A stretch of 64,000 nt of DNA, taken from assembly GCA_963773085.1 (NCBI GenBank), contig CAVYZS010000001.1:372001-436000 (forward strand). Direction: 5' to 3'. Position 1 is the stretch's first letter, and each line of letters starts with the position of its first letter. Source of the stretch: JAENVT01 sp963773085 (GTDB lineage Bacteria; Actinomycetota; Acidimicrobiia; Acidimicrobiales; Ilumatobacteraceae). Below are positions 33,678 through 42,435 of this stretch, in pieces. The notes under the pieces were generated by a model. It worked only from the letters and a program-made list of their open reading frames with translations, was not told where the DNA came from and searched no databases. The translations under genes and the position numbers were made by a program.

Positions 33678-34715
33678 TCAGCGTCGCGAAGCCATGTCTG
33701 CAGCACCCATCCGGACGATGGTCGACTCCATCTCGTGGAGCCGTGCGGCCGGGTAACGCGCACCTGTGCCGTCTGCCAACCGCGTCATCATGTGGAAGTT
33801 GGCCGCGACGGCGGCCGCGTCGACCATCACCGCTTGTCCGGCGACCGTGACCAGCGCGCCGCGAGCGTGGCCTATCTCGGCGTCGTCGCCGCGCAAATTG
33901 GCCGCCGCGGTCGCGAATCGCAACAGCTCGCCGCCGAGCGGGATCCCGACGTCTCCCTCCCCGGCGGCCACGGCAAGGAGGTCGACCTCCGCTTCGCTCT
34001 GGTGGCTGCTCCAACTGAGCATGCTTGCATGTGCCGCCGTTCAATAGAAGCAGTCGCGAAGCTGCGACACCCGGGCGGCCACGAGTTCCATCTGTGATCG
34101 CGACAAGGTGCCGCGTGTCCAGTGGGGATTCACCATCTCGAGGTTCGGGATGTATTGAGCGCTGGCCAGCATCCACAGCCGCTCGTTCTCGGTTGGCACT
34201 GATGAGAATGCCTGGACCACCGCCGCCGTCTGATCGGCTGGGCTCGTCACCCGCACCCAATTGAGCTCCGCGGGGACCAAGTCGGGTGGAACAACTCGTG
34301 ACGGCTCGCCATCGACGGCTGGGGGCAGCTTCCACGGTGCGAGCCCAGCAGCTCGACGGAACGCGACGACTGCTGCGACGGTGGAGGCGATGCTCACGAC
34401 CTCTACATAGGCGAGATCTCCGAGCTCGTCACAGACGTGCGCATACCACGACTCCGAGAGAGTTCCGGCGTGGGCTGCTACTCGGTACACGGCGTCATGA
34501 GCCGCCGCAGCTGCCGCAAGATCGCCGGCCAGCCAGCCATCGATGGTTGACGGCGCAGTCCAGGGCGGAAGCGGGTTGTCGTCGGTCATTGCTGCAACGG
34601 CGGTCGCTGCCAGTTCGACGCGTTGGCTGCCGGTCCACCAAGTTCCCGGACGGGCGAGTGCGTCCCACGCCTGCCGCTGAGCAGCTGCCAGATCGGAGCG
34701 CACGTCCACAGTCAT
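33678..34715 (-). CDS. AhpD-like alkylhydroperoxidase-related selenoprotein (in-frame TGA = Sec225)
   Basis: The frame from ATG 34715 reaches TGA at 34041-34043 and continues without another stop to 33678. Read through, the junction is RDCFY-U-TAAHASMLSW, which matches the AhpD redox motif CxxC-xxx-H with the second Cys replaced by selenocysteine. Homologous-looking sequence lies on both sides: an N-terminal helical domain with SESWYAHVCDELGDLAYVEV, then NPHWTRGTLSRSQMELVAARVSQL. After the motif come VDLLAVAAGEGDVGIPLGGEL and HMMTRLADGTGARYPAARLHEMES. The whole is about 345 aa. Redox-active AhpD-type proteins reduce peroxides; Sec-containing AhpD-like proteins are known from marine bacteria. 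A SECIS-like stem-loop follows the TGA. The alternative is a nonsense mutation or sequencing error, judged less likely because TGA falls exactly on the redox residue. No selABCD genes are in the window. It is divergent from the phosphofructokinase. Confidence 0.8.
34005..34043 (-). promoter_or_regulatory. UGA codon with SECIS-like stem-loop
   Basis: In the minus-strand mRNA the UGA (34041-34043) is followed after 24 bases by an apical loop AGUUG. This is closed by UGCUC/GAGCA, then a single bulged A and two more pairs (GC/GC), within 34005-34024. A G in the first two loop positions, a stem of this length, one bulge and this distance fit the bacterial SECIS pattern that recruits SelB. The structure was drawn by hand, not computed. 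Confidence 0.6.
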
Positions 34716-34786
34716 GAGTGGTGGCTACCCTACGTCTTCTTACGATGTGTGGACCGTGCGGGAGATCGTGCGCGTGAGGAGGAGCA

Positions 34787-35942
34787 ATGCGAATCGGCAT
34801 TCTGACCGGGGGAGGTGACGTGCCCGGGCTCAACCCGTGCATGAAGGCCATCGTCAATCAGGCGGACGACAAGGGGTGGGAGGTAATGGGCATTCGCAAG
34901 GGTTGGGCTGGGCTGCTTCACTACAACCCGGCCGACACCGAGTCGCAATCTCAGTGGGTGGAGCCACTGACGAGGCTCGGCGTGAGGACCATCGATCGCT
35001 ACGGCGGTACTCATCTGCACACCTCGAGGACCAACCCCCAGAAGGTACGTGCGGCCGATCTCCCTGCGTTCCTCGCCGCCGACTACCCCTTCGGCGACAA
35101 CGAGCGGGTCGACTGTACGCAGCATGTGCTCTCCGTCCTCGAGCACCTCCACATCGACGCCCTGATCCCGATTGGCGGCGATGACACGTTGTCATTCGCG
35201 GTACGCCTCCACCAGGAGGGCGTGCGCGTCGTGGGCATTCCCAAGACGATGGACAACGACGTGTTCGGCACCGACTACTGCATCGGGTTCTCGACGGCGG
35301 TCACGCGCAGCGTCGAGTGCATCCATTCGCTGCGCACGCCGGCCGGCAGCCACGAGCGGATCGCCGTCGTCGAGCTGTTCGGACGCAACAGTGGCGAGAC
35401 CGCACTGATCTCGGCGTATCTGTCCGACACTGACCGAGTGCTGATCAGCGAGGTGCCGTTCGACATCGAGCGCCTCGCTGGTTTGCTCGTCGATGACCGC
35501 GCCAAGAACCCGAGCAACTATGCGATCGTCGTGGTGTCAGAGGGGGCGAGCATGATCGGCGGTCAAGTCGTGGAGTATGGCCTGGAGGACGCCTTCGGCC
35601 ATCGCAAGCTTGGTGGCATCGGTACGATCCTCGGCGAGGCGCTCAAGCAGATCGCCGGCGTCGACGTCGTCAACCAGCAACTCGCGTACCTGATGCGGGC
35701 CGGCTCGCCGGACTCGCTCGACCGGATGGTCGCGCTGTCGTACGGCAATCTCGCGGTCGCAGCAGCTCGCCCTCGGACACACCGGCGTGATGGTCGGGCT
35801 GCAGAACGGGATCTACGCGACGGTGCCGATCGAGACATGCATCTCCGGACTCAAGCGGGTCGATGTCTCGGAGCTGTACGACACGGACCAGTATCGGGCG
35901 AATGTGCACCACCTGCTCGGTAAACCGATGTTCCTGTACTGA
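34787..35942 (+). CDS. 6-phosphofructokinase, PPi-dependent type, frameshifted
   Basis: This enzyme phosphorylates fructose 6-phosphate in glycolysis. It begins MRIGILTGGGDVPGLNP after a strong AGGAGGAG site. ALIPIGGDDTLSFA has Asp where ATP enzymes have Gly, and VGIPKTMDNDV has Lys where they have Gly. Both point to pyrophosphate as phosphoryl donor. Further motifs are STAVTRSVE and VVELFGRNSG. Near 35765 the frame slips: removing one G from GGTCGCAGCAG continues as QQLALGHTGVMVGLQNG, then YRANVHHLLGKPMFLY with TGA 35940-35942. Without correction the frame would end at 35923 in unrelated sequence. Sequencing error is the simpler explanation. Confidence 0.87.
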
Positions 35943-35961
35943 GGACCGGTCTGCTGTTGGC

Positions 35962-36591
35962 TCAGGTCTGGCGGGTCAGCTCGCGGACGCGGGCCAGCAG
36001 CAGGTCGAGGGCGGGCTCGTTGAGACCACCTCGCGCGACGACGATGTCGGCAAAGCGTTTGCTCGGCTCGATGAACTGCTCGTGACCCGGGCGTACGGTG
36101 GTGAGGTACTGGTCGATGATGCTCTCCGGTGTGCGACCCCGTTCCGTGACGTCGCGTTTCAACCGACGGATGAAGCGCAGGTCGATGTCGCTGTCGACGT
36201 ACACCTTCAGATCGAATCGCTCGCGAAGTTCGGGATCGTGGAGCACGAGGATCCCCTCGACGAGAATCACCGGCGCCGGTTGGATCACGCGGACGATCTC
36301 GCTGCGATTGTGCACCGTGAAGTCGTACGTCGGCGCCGACACCGCCTCGCCGTCCACCAGCCGAGCGAGGTGGTCGTTGAGCAGCGGCCAGTCGTAGGCG
36401 TCGGGATGGTCGTAGTTCGTGGCGACACGCTCGTCCCACGTCTGATCGGAGTGGTCGACTTGATAGGAGTCGAGGCGGATCAACGCCAGCCCGTCGCCGG
36501 CCCGTTCGGCCAGGCGCTCGCACAGCAACGTCTTTCCCGCGCATGTCCCGCCGGCGACTCCGATGAGGAAGGGACGGCGCTCCGCGGGCAT
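35962..36591 (-). CDS. udk: Uridine kinase
   Basis: This 209-aa enzyme of the PRK/uridine kinase family phosphorylates uridine and cytidine for salvage. Motifs are Walker A GVAGGTCAGKTLLCERL, LIRLDSYQVD, NYDHPDAYDWPLL (substrate-binding DHP), YDFTVHNRSE, VILVEGILVLHDPELRE (Walker B) and RFIRRLKRDVTERGR. The start ATG 36591 immediately precedes the first strand; the frame is open much further upstream but without similarity. It is convergent with the phosphofructokinase (19-base gap) and divergent from the DUF3263 gene. Confidence 0.92.
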   Translation of the reverse strand: MPAERRPFLIGVAGGTCAGKTLLCERLAERAGDGLALIRLDSYQVDHSDQTWDERVATNYDHPDAYDWPLLNDHLARLVDGEAVSAPTYDFTVHNRSEIVRVIQPAPVILVEGILVLHDPELRERFDLKVYVDSDIDLRFIRRLKRDVTERGRTPESIIDQYLTTVRPGHEQFIEPSKRFADIVVARGGLNEPALDLLLARVRELTRQT

Positions 36592-36654
36592 CGGCGAGAC
36601 ATTAGTGGTGGGGGTCCTTGTAATCACCCTCCTCCACCGGCAAGGCTTGTCGGC

Positions 36655-36918
36655 GTGACTGACGGATCCCCCACCCTTAGCGAACGCGATCAGGCGATCA
36701 TCAGCTTCGAGTCGTCGTGGTTCACACTCGACGAGCATCGCTACGACGCAATCAGGTCGCGTTTTGCCTGCTCCGTGGAGGAATACAATCTCGAGGTGAA
36801 CCGGGTGATCGATCATCCGGCGGCACTGGAGTTCGATCCGCTCACGGTTCGTCGGTTGCGACGGCACCGTGAGCGGCGCCGTCGGGAAATGATCGAGGGC
36901 GCGGCAAGCGGCGACTAG
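36655..36918 (+). CDS. DUF3263 protein
   Basis: This 87-aa protein is read from GTG 36655: LSERDQAIISFESSWFTLDEHRYDAIRSRF, then YNLEVNRVIDHPAALEFDPL and a basic end (VRRLRRHRERRRREM). The pattern LSERDxAIxxFExxW...KxxAIRxRF...YYxxLNxLIDxPxAL is the actinobacterial DUF3263 family, which looks like a small DNA-binding helical protein of unknown role. In actinobacteria it typically sits directly upstream of a LytR_C protein gene, as here. Confidence 0.9.
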   Translation: MTDGSPTLSERDQAIISFESSWFTLDEHRYDAIRSRFACSVEEYNLEVNRVIDHPAALEFDPLTVRRLRRHRERRRREMIEGAASGD

Positions 36919-36939
36919 CCCCAGACAGTAGGAGCACAC

Positions 36940-37581
36940 ATGAGTAACGAACAGCCCAGCCGCCCGCGGCGATCGGGCAGCAGCGCTTCGCCGATGGGCT
37001 CCACGCTGGCCATCGTCATTGCCATCGCCGCGGTCGTGGTCGGTTTCTTGATCCTCAAGAGCATCCGCAGCGACGACGGCGACAACACGACGGCGACCAC
37101 GTTGCCGGCAGCGACCACGATCGACCCGCTGCTGGCGGCGACCACGATTCCGCTTCCCACGCAACCACAGGTCACCGTCTTCACGCCGACGACGGCGGGC
37201 GCGTCGGTGATCGTGGCCAATTCATCGCACCAGAACGGCGTCGCCAAAACACTGAGCACCGCACTTCAGGGCAATGGGTTCACCATGGTCGAGCCCACCA
37301 ACGGCGCGACCAAGGAGGCGGTCACCAAGATCCAGTACCTCGACGGCGATGCGGCCGCACAGGCGGTCGCTCAATCCGTTGCCGTGCTGATGGGTGTTAC
37401 CGCGATCGAGGTCATGCCTACACCGGTCGCTCTTGCCGACCCTGCCGCGTTGGGCACCGCCACGGTGCTCGTGCTGCTCGCCGACGACAAGGCCGGCAAG
37501 ACTCTGGCGCAGATGACTGGTACTGACACGACCAGCACGACTCTCGCCGGCGCCACCACCGCCACGACTACGGCGCCGTAA
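36940..37581 (+). CDS. LytR C-terminal-domain membrane protein
   Basis: This 213-aa protein has a cytoplasmic tail (SNEQPSRPRRSGSSASP), one membrane helix (STLAIVIAIAAVVVGFLIL) and a Thr-rich linker. The extracytoplasmic LytR_C domain reads GASVIVANSSHQNGVAKTLSTALQGNGFT... with ATVLVLLADDKA, and the protein ends in a TTTTA-type tail. AGGAGC lies before ATG 36940. LytR_C domains occur in cell-wall-associated proteins. It follows the DUF3263 gene by 21 bases, probably in one operon, and overlaps the convergent glycerate kinase by 14 bases. Confidence 0.88.
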   Translation: MSNEQPSRPRRSGSSASPMGSTLAIVIAIAAVVVGFLILKSIRSDDGDNTTATTLPAATTIDPLLAATTIPLPTQPQVTVFTPTTAGASVIVANSSHQNGVAKTLSTALQGNGFTMVEPTNGATKEAVTKIQYLDGDAAAQAVAQSVAVLMGVTAIEVMPTPVALADPAALGTATVLVLLADDKAGKTLAQMTGTDTTSTTLAGATTATTTAP

Positions 37582-38563
37582 GCCGCTCCAAGAGCGTCGC
37601 CGCGGCGCGCTCGATGCACCACAGCGGCTCGTTCATGGCGCGTTCGGTGCCGTACTCATCGACCAAGCTGACGTGGTCGATGAGCGATGCGATCTCCGGC
37701 GCCGCATCACCGACGACCGCCCCGACGCGCTTGCCGGCGGCGATGGCCAACGCCTGAACGCCGCCGACGACCTTGCCCTCGAAGCTCTGGTCGTCGAGGT
37801 AACCCTCGCCGGTGACCACCACGTCGGCGGCGGCAATGGCGTCGTGCAGGTCGAGTTCGTCGGCGACCAGTTCGAATCCGGGCAGCAAGCTTCCGCCGAG
37901 CGCCACGAGGGCCCCGGCGATTCCCCCTGCTGCACCGGTTCCGTCGATGTCGCACACGTCGAGGCCGTAGTCGTGTTGGTAGATCTGCGCCAGTCGGCGC
38001 AGCCGGCCGGTCAGCAACTTCACCTGGGCAGGGGAGGCACCCTTCTGCGGACCGAACACTTCGGCGGCGTCGAGAAACCGGGTGCGTACGTCGCAGGCGA
38101 CCAGCAGCTTGACGGCACGCAGCCGATGTGGCGCATGGATGGCGCGCAGCGCGCCGTACCCGCCATCGGTGGTTGCCGAGCCGCCGAGGCAGACGATGAT
38201 CTTCTTCGCCCCTGCGTCGAGCGCCATGTCGATCAACTCTCCGGTGCCTATGGTCGAGGCTGCCATCGCGTCGTTGCCGGCGGCGCCGCCGACGAGGGTC
38301 AGACCCGAGGCGCGGGCCATCTCGATCACTGCTGTGCCGCGGTGCAGTCTCCACTCGGCCTTCACCGGATCGCCCAATGGCCCCGTCACCGTCGAAGTGC
38401 GATTCGACCCACCGAGGGCTTCCAGTGTGCCCTCGCCGCCGTCGGCCACGGGCAGTTCGACACAGTCGTGGCCGAGTTCCCAGCAGGCCGAGCCAACGGC
38501 AGCAGCCACCTGTTTGCCGGTCGCTGTGCCCTTGAACTTGTCGACCGCTGCCAGCACGCGCAC
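37568..38563 (-). CDS. Glycerate kinase (GlxK/GarK family)
   Basis: This 331-aa kinase of the glycerate kinase type-1 family phosphorylates D-glycerate. Motifs are VLAAVDKFKGTATGKQVAAA, VELPVADGGEGTLEALGG, AVIEMARASGL, IIVCLGGSATTDGGYG, VFGPQKGAS and VVTGEGYLDDQSFEGK, in the family order. The start is GTG 38563, with the conserved VDKFKGT close to the N-terminus. It ends 14 bases inside the LytR_C gene on the other strand. Confidence 0.92.
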   Translation of the reverse strand: MRVLAAVDKFKGTATGKQVAAAVGSACWELGHDCVELPVADGGEGTLEALGGSNRTSTVTGPLGDPVKAEWRLHRGTAVIEMARASGLTLVGGAAGNDAMAASTIGTGELIDMALDAGAKKIIVCLGGSATTDGGYGALRAIHAPHRLRAVKLLVACDVRTRFLDAAEVFGPQKGASPAQVKLLTGRLRRLAQIYQHDYGLDVCDIDGTGAAGGIAGALVALGGSLLPGFELVADELDLHDAIAAADVVVTGEGYLDDQSFEGKVVGGVQALAIAAGKRVGAVVGDAAPEIASLIDHVSLVDEYGTERAMNEPLWCIERAAATLLERLTAP

Positions 38564-38587
38564 CGCCGCAGCCTAGGGTTCGAGGCC

Positions 38588-40029
38588 ATGGGAATTGCCA
38601 ACGACATCGCCTCACTCGACGCCACTGCCCAGGCAGAATTGGTGCGCGACGGCTCGGTTTCTGCAACTGAATTGGTCGAGGCCGCCATCGAGGGCGCGCA
38701 GCGCGTCAATCCACAGATCAACGGGATCATCCACCCCCGATACGAAGCTGCCGTCATCGAAGCGGGGTCGCCCGGTGATGGCCCCTTCGCCGGCGTGCCG
38801 ATGGTGGTGAAGGATCTCGGCTGTGTGATGAAAGGCGAGCCGCACCACCTCGGAAACCGCGCCCTGAAGGCCATCGACTATCGCTCGCCAGTCGATTCGT
38901 CGCTCTACGGCAGGTTCCGCCAAGCGGGTTTCGTGGCCATCGGCCGCACCAACGCACCAGAGATGGGAAGCACCATCACGACCGAGCCGCTGGCGTACGG
39001 ACCATCACGCAACCCATGGAACCTCGACTACTCCACCGGTGGTTCATCAGGCGGCTCGGCGGCCGTCGTGGCCGCCGGCGTCGTCGCAGTCGGCCATGCC
39101 AACGACGGTGGCGGCTCGATCCGCGTGCCGGCGTCGGAATGTGGCTTGGTCGGTCTGAAGCCCAGCAGAGGTCGTGTCAGCCAAGCGCCGCTCATCGGAG
39201 AGTCATGGGCCGGGGCCACCATCGACGGGTGTGTGACCCGCAGCGTGCGCGACACCGCGGCCGTGCTCGACGCGATCGCCGGCTATGAACCCGGCGACCC
39301 GTACATCGCGCCGCCGTTCGCTCGTCCGCTGGTCGATGAAGTCGGCGCCGACCCCGGTCGGCTGCGGATCGGCGTGCTCGACCGTTCGCCGAACGTTCCG
39401 TCACACCCCGACTGTGAGGCTGCCGTCGCTGTCGCGGCCAAGCTGCTGGAGTCTCTCGGCCACCACGTCGATGATTCGTCACCGGTCAGCGCTGACCGAT
39501 CCGGCGTTCCCCGACCGCTTTGTCACCGTGGTCGCTGCCAACTCGGCTCACGATCAGCGACTGCTGGAGGGCATTCTCGGTCGCCCGCTCGCCGACGGCG
39601 ACGTCGAGCCCGACAACGTCTTTTATGGAGAGCTCGGCCGGTCGGTGTCGGCGGTCGACTACTTGCTCACGCTCACTGCCCAGAGCTCGTGGTGCCGCGA
39701 GATGTTGTCCTGGTGGTACCCCGCCGATGGCAGCGCCTGGTCACGACCTGTTGTTGACGCCGGTCATCACTACGCCACCCCCGCCGATCGGGTACCTGTC
39801 GGGGCCAGAGGGCGCGATGCGCGTGATCGAACTGCTGCAATTCACCGCTCAGTTCAACGTCACCGGCCAGCCGGCGATCAGCCTGCCGCTGTACTGGACC
39901 ACCGACGGTTTACCGGTGGGGGTACAGCTCGTTGCCGGTTTCGGCCGGGAAGACGTGCTGGTGCGCGTCGCCGCTCAACTCGAGGCCGCCAAACCGTGGG
40001 CGACACGGCGGCCACCCGTCAGCGCCTGA
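38588..40029 (+). CDS. Amidase-signature hydrolase, two frameshifts
   Basis: This amidase hydrolyses a carboxylic amide by the Ser-cisSer-Lys triad. The Lys is in GVPMVVKDLGCVMKG, and the Ser pair in LDYSTGGSSGGSAAVVAAG. Start ATG 38588. The frame slips near 39490 (one extra base in GTCAGCGCTGACC) into SALTDPAFPDRFVTVVAAN, and again near 39730 (GGCAGCGCCTGG) into PGHDLLLTPVITTPPPPIGY, which ends ISLPLYWTTDGLPVGVQLVAGF...PPVSA at 40029. All three pieces follow the family in order. The stop overlaps the start of the Rieske oxygenase (TGATG), so the two are coupled. Confidence 0.85.
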
Positions 40030-41109
40030 TGGAAGCCAGCCTGCCGCAATCCGCATACTGCGACGCGACGGTCTTCGCCGACGAACGACGTCTGGCCATG
40101 GCTGCGTCGTGGGTGTGCATCGGTCGTTGTGGTTCGATCGGGTCCGAGCCCGGGTCGTACCGTCTGGTGTCGGTTGCCGGTGAACGGGTGCTGGTGATCC
40201 GCGACGCTGACGGTCGATTGGGTGCGTTCGCCAATCGGTGCATGCATCGTGGTACCGAACTGGTCGACTCGGCGGCCGAGTCGACCGCAGCGTGTTTCGA
40301 CAAGGTCATCCGCTGCCCGTACCACTTCTGGGCGTACGGGTTCGACGGATTGCTCCGGGCATCGCCGTGGGTCGACGACATCGATCCAACCGAGTTCTCA
40401 TTGCATCGTTTCGCGTTCGCCGAATGGGGCGGATTCGCCTTCGTCAGGCTCGCCGTCGATGGGCCGACCTTGCTCGACGAGCTGGGCCCGGGCACCGATC
40501 GGGTGGCGCGGTTTCCCCTCGACCAACTGGTCGTCGGTCGCTGGATCGGTTACGACGTTGCCGCCAATTGGAAGGTGATCGCCGAGAACTACAACGAGTG
40601 CTACCACTGTGGGCCGGTGCATCCTGAGCTGTGTGATGTCGTGCCGTCGTTTCGTGTTCGTGGTGGCTCTGCGCTCGATTGGGAGCACGGCATTCCGCAC
40701 CGACCGGGCGCCGATACGTACACGGCCACCGGCACCAGTAGTCGAGCATCCTTCCCGGGACTCAGCGAGATCGAGCAGGTGAACCACTTCGGTGAACTGA
40801 TCTACCCGAACCTCATGTTGTCGCTGTCGCGTGGATCACGTTGCCGCCTTCATCCTCCAACCCGTCGAATTCGATCGCACCGCGATCGAGTGCCTGCTCC
40901 TGTTCCATCCCGACGAGACCGCCACGCCCGACTTCGACCCGTCCGACGCCGCCGACTTCTGGCATGTGGTCAACCTGCAGGACTGGGCGATCTGTGAACG
41001 CGTTCAGCGCGGCATGGCCAGCCGGACGTTCGTCCACGGCTGGTACGCCCCGATGGAGGACCCGAGCCTCGACATCCGCCGTTGGTGGACGGCGAAGATG
41101 CAGTCGTAG
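40029..41109 (+). CDS. Rieske-type aromatic/betaine-like oxygenase alpha subunit, frameshifted
   Basis: This is a mononuclear iron oxygenase. The Rieske centre is NRCMHRGTEL with CPYHFWAYGFDG (CxH...CxxH). The catalytic iron site is NYNECYHCGPVHPEL, with two His; the sequence resembles choline/glycine-betaine oxygenases (NYxECYHCxxxHP). The frame slips near 40830 (one extra base in CTGTCGCGTGG), joining NLMLSLS to DHVAAFILQPVEFDRT and the end at 41109. The substrate is inferred only from motif style. No reductase gene is adjacent. The start ATG 40029 overlaps the amidase stop. Confidence 0.85.
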
Positions 41110-41113
41110 CGCT

Positions 41114-41217
41114 GCGATGAGAGATGAGCCGGTGCCGTACGCACATCTCTCATCGCCGCCCGGTCGTTCCCCGTGCGATGAGTGACGGGCGGCGCCGGGC
41201 GGCTCATCTCTCATCGC
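41114..41217. terminator. Nested inverted repeats between convergent genes
   Basis: The 13-mer GCGATGAGAGATG at 41114-41126 occurs inverted at 41144-41156 and again at 41205-41217. With the outer copy the pairing extends to 17 bases (41114-41130 with 41201-41217). The region can form either of two alternative hairpins and lies between the stops of the Rieske gene and the opposing oxidase gene, so a two-way terminator is likely. There are no T-runs. Confidence 0.7.
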
Positions 41218-41231
41218 ACGATGACGCGGGA

Positions 41232-42398
41232 CTAGACCAGCCAGTGGGGTTCCCAGGACGGGTCGGTCAGCGCCGGCCGATCGAGCCGGAATGGGGTGAG
41301 GTCGCAGCCCGGGTCGTGTCCGGCGGCCAGCGCAGCGAGTGTGCGCCCGAACCAGGCGACGAACTTGTAGCCGTGTCCGGCACCGAGGGCGACGTGCACG
41401 TTCGGGTGATCGGGCAGCGAGTCGACGACGAAATCGCGATCAGGTGTGAGCGTGTAGAGGCATGTGGTCGTCGACCGAGCGGGGCCGAGAAGACCGGCGA
41501 ACGCCGTCGCTCCGAACGCATCGGTTCGTGCCAGGATCGCCGGATCCGGTTCGAAGCCTCGCCGATCGGGATCGACGGGTAGCCCGCCACAATCCTGGGC
41601 GATCTTCACGCCCGGGCGCCCAAACGTGGGGAAGCCGTAGAACGACGGGTCGTCCATCCAGATCCACACCGGGAACGAGCCCTGTTCGAAGGCCCGTGGC
41701 GCATCGGTGTCGTAGTACGTGACCTGTTCGCGGGTGATCGTGAGGGGCAGCGAAGTACCGAGTGGGCTGATCAGGGGCACCGTCCAGGCATCGGCTGCAA
41801 TCACGACGTGCGCGGCACCGACAACGTCGCCGCTGGCGAGACGGATGGTGATTTCATCGATACCCGGCTCGATCGCCGTGACCCCCGTGTTGCCGCGCAG
41901 CACGGCCCCACGATCGGCTGCCAGGCGTTGCAGGAGCGGCACCGTCGTGGTCGGCGAGACGATGCCGGTGCTGCCTTGGTACAACACCTCGGTGTCAGCC
42001 GCAACGTGCCACGCAGGCCATCGTGACATCACCTCAGTCGGAGTCAGCTCGTCGAACTCGACCCCGCACACCTGCATCGACTGGCGATACGTCTCACTGT
42101 CGATCGCCGCGCCGTGGGGGAACAGGTCGATCCCTCCGGTGGTGTGCACACAGGTCTCGTTGCTGTCGTTCTCGACCTCCCGCCAGGCCTCGTAGGCGAG
42201 GTGTGTCAGGCGCACGTAGTGCTCGGTGTGGTAGCTGTGGCGAATGATCCGGCTGTGATCGTGGGAGGCGCCGTGATGGTGACCGCCGAGCTCGAAACGC
42301 TCGAGGCCGACCACCGATCGTCCCGAGCGTGCCGCGAACCATGCAGTGGCGCTGCCGATCCCGCCGAGTCCGATGATGGCGACGTCGAAATGCTCCAC
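41232..42398 (-). CDS. Monomeric sarcosine oxidase / N-methyl amino acid oxidase
   Basis: This 388-aa flavoprotein of the SoxA/SolA family has the Rossmann motif FDVAIIGLGGIGSATAWF, the HDHSRIIRHSYHTEHYVRL block (substrate and flavin pocket), and CLYTLTPDRDFVVD. The Cys in that last motif is the one that carries covalent FAD in this family. ALGAGHGYKFVAWFG is the C-terminal flavin motif. It should oxidatively demethylate an N-methyl amino acid to formaldehyde and H2O2. The start is GTG 42398. It is on the opposite strand to the amidase/Rieske and peptidase genes around it. Confidence 0.9.
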   Translation of the reverse strand: MEHFDVAIIGLGGIGSATAWFAARSGRSVVGLERFELGGHHHGASHDHSRIIRHSYHTEHYVRLTHLAYEAWREVENDSNETCVHTTGGIDLFPHGAAIDSETYRQSMQVCGVEFDELTPTEVMSRWPAWHVAADTEVLYQGSTGIVSPTTTVPLLQRLAADRGAVLRGNTGVTAIEPGIDEITIRLASGDVVGAAHVVIAADAWTVPLISPLGTSLPLTITREQVTYYDTDAPRAFEQGSFPVWIWMDDPSFYGFPTFGRPGVKIAQDCGGLPVDPDRRGFEPDPAILARTDAFGATAFAGLLGPARSTTTCLYTLTPDRDFVVDSLPDHPNVHVALGAGHGYKFVAWFGRTLAALAAGHDPGCDLTPFRLDRPALTDPSWEPHWLV

Positions 42399-42435
42399 GG
42401 GACGTCACCGTAGGCGGTCGTTGTACGCTCGGCCC

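Noticed and set aside
34041..34043. TGA as an ordinary stop creating two separate genes
   Set aside because: The downstream piece would begin at an internal Met with no ribosome-binding site. Both pieces align in register as one AhpD-like protein with the stop exactly on the redox residue.
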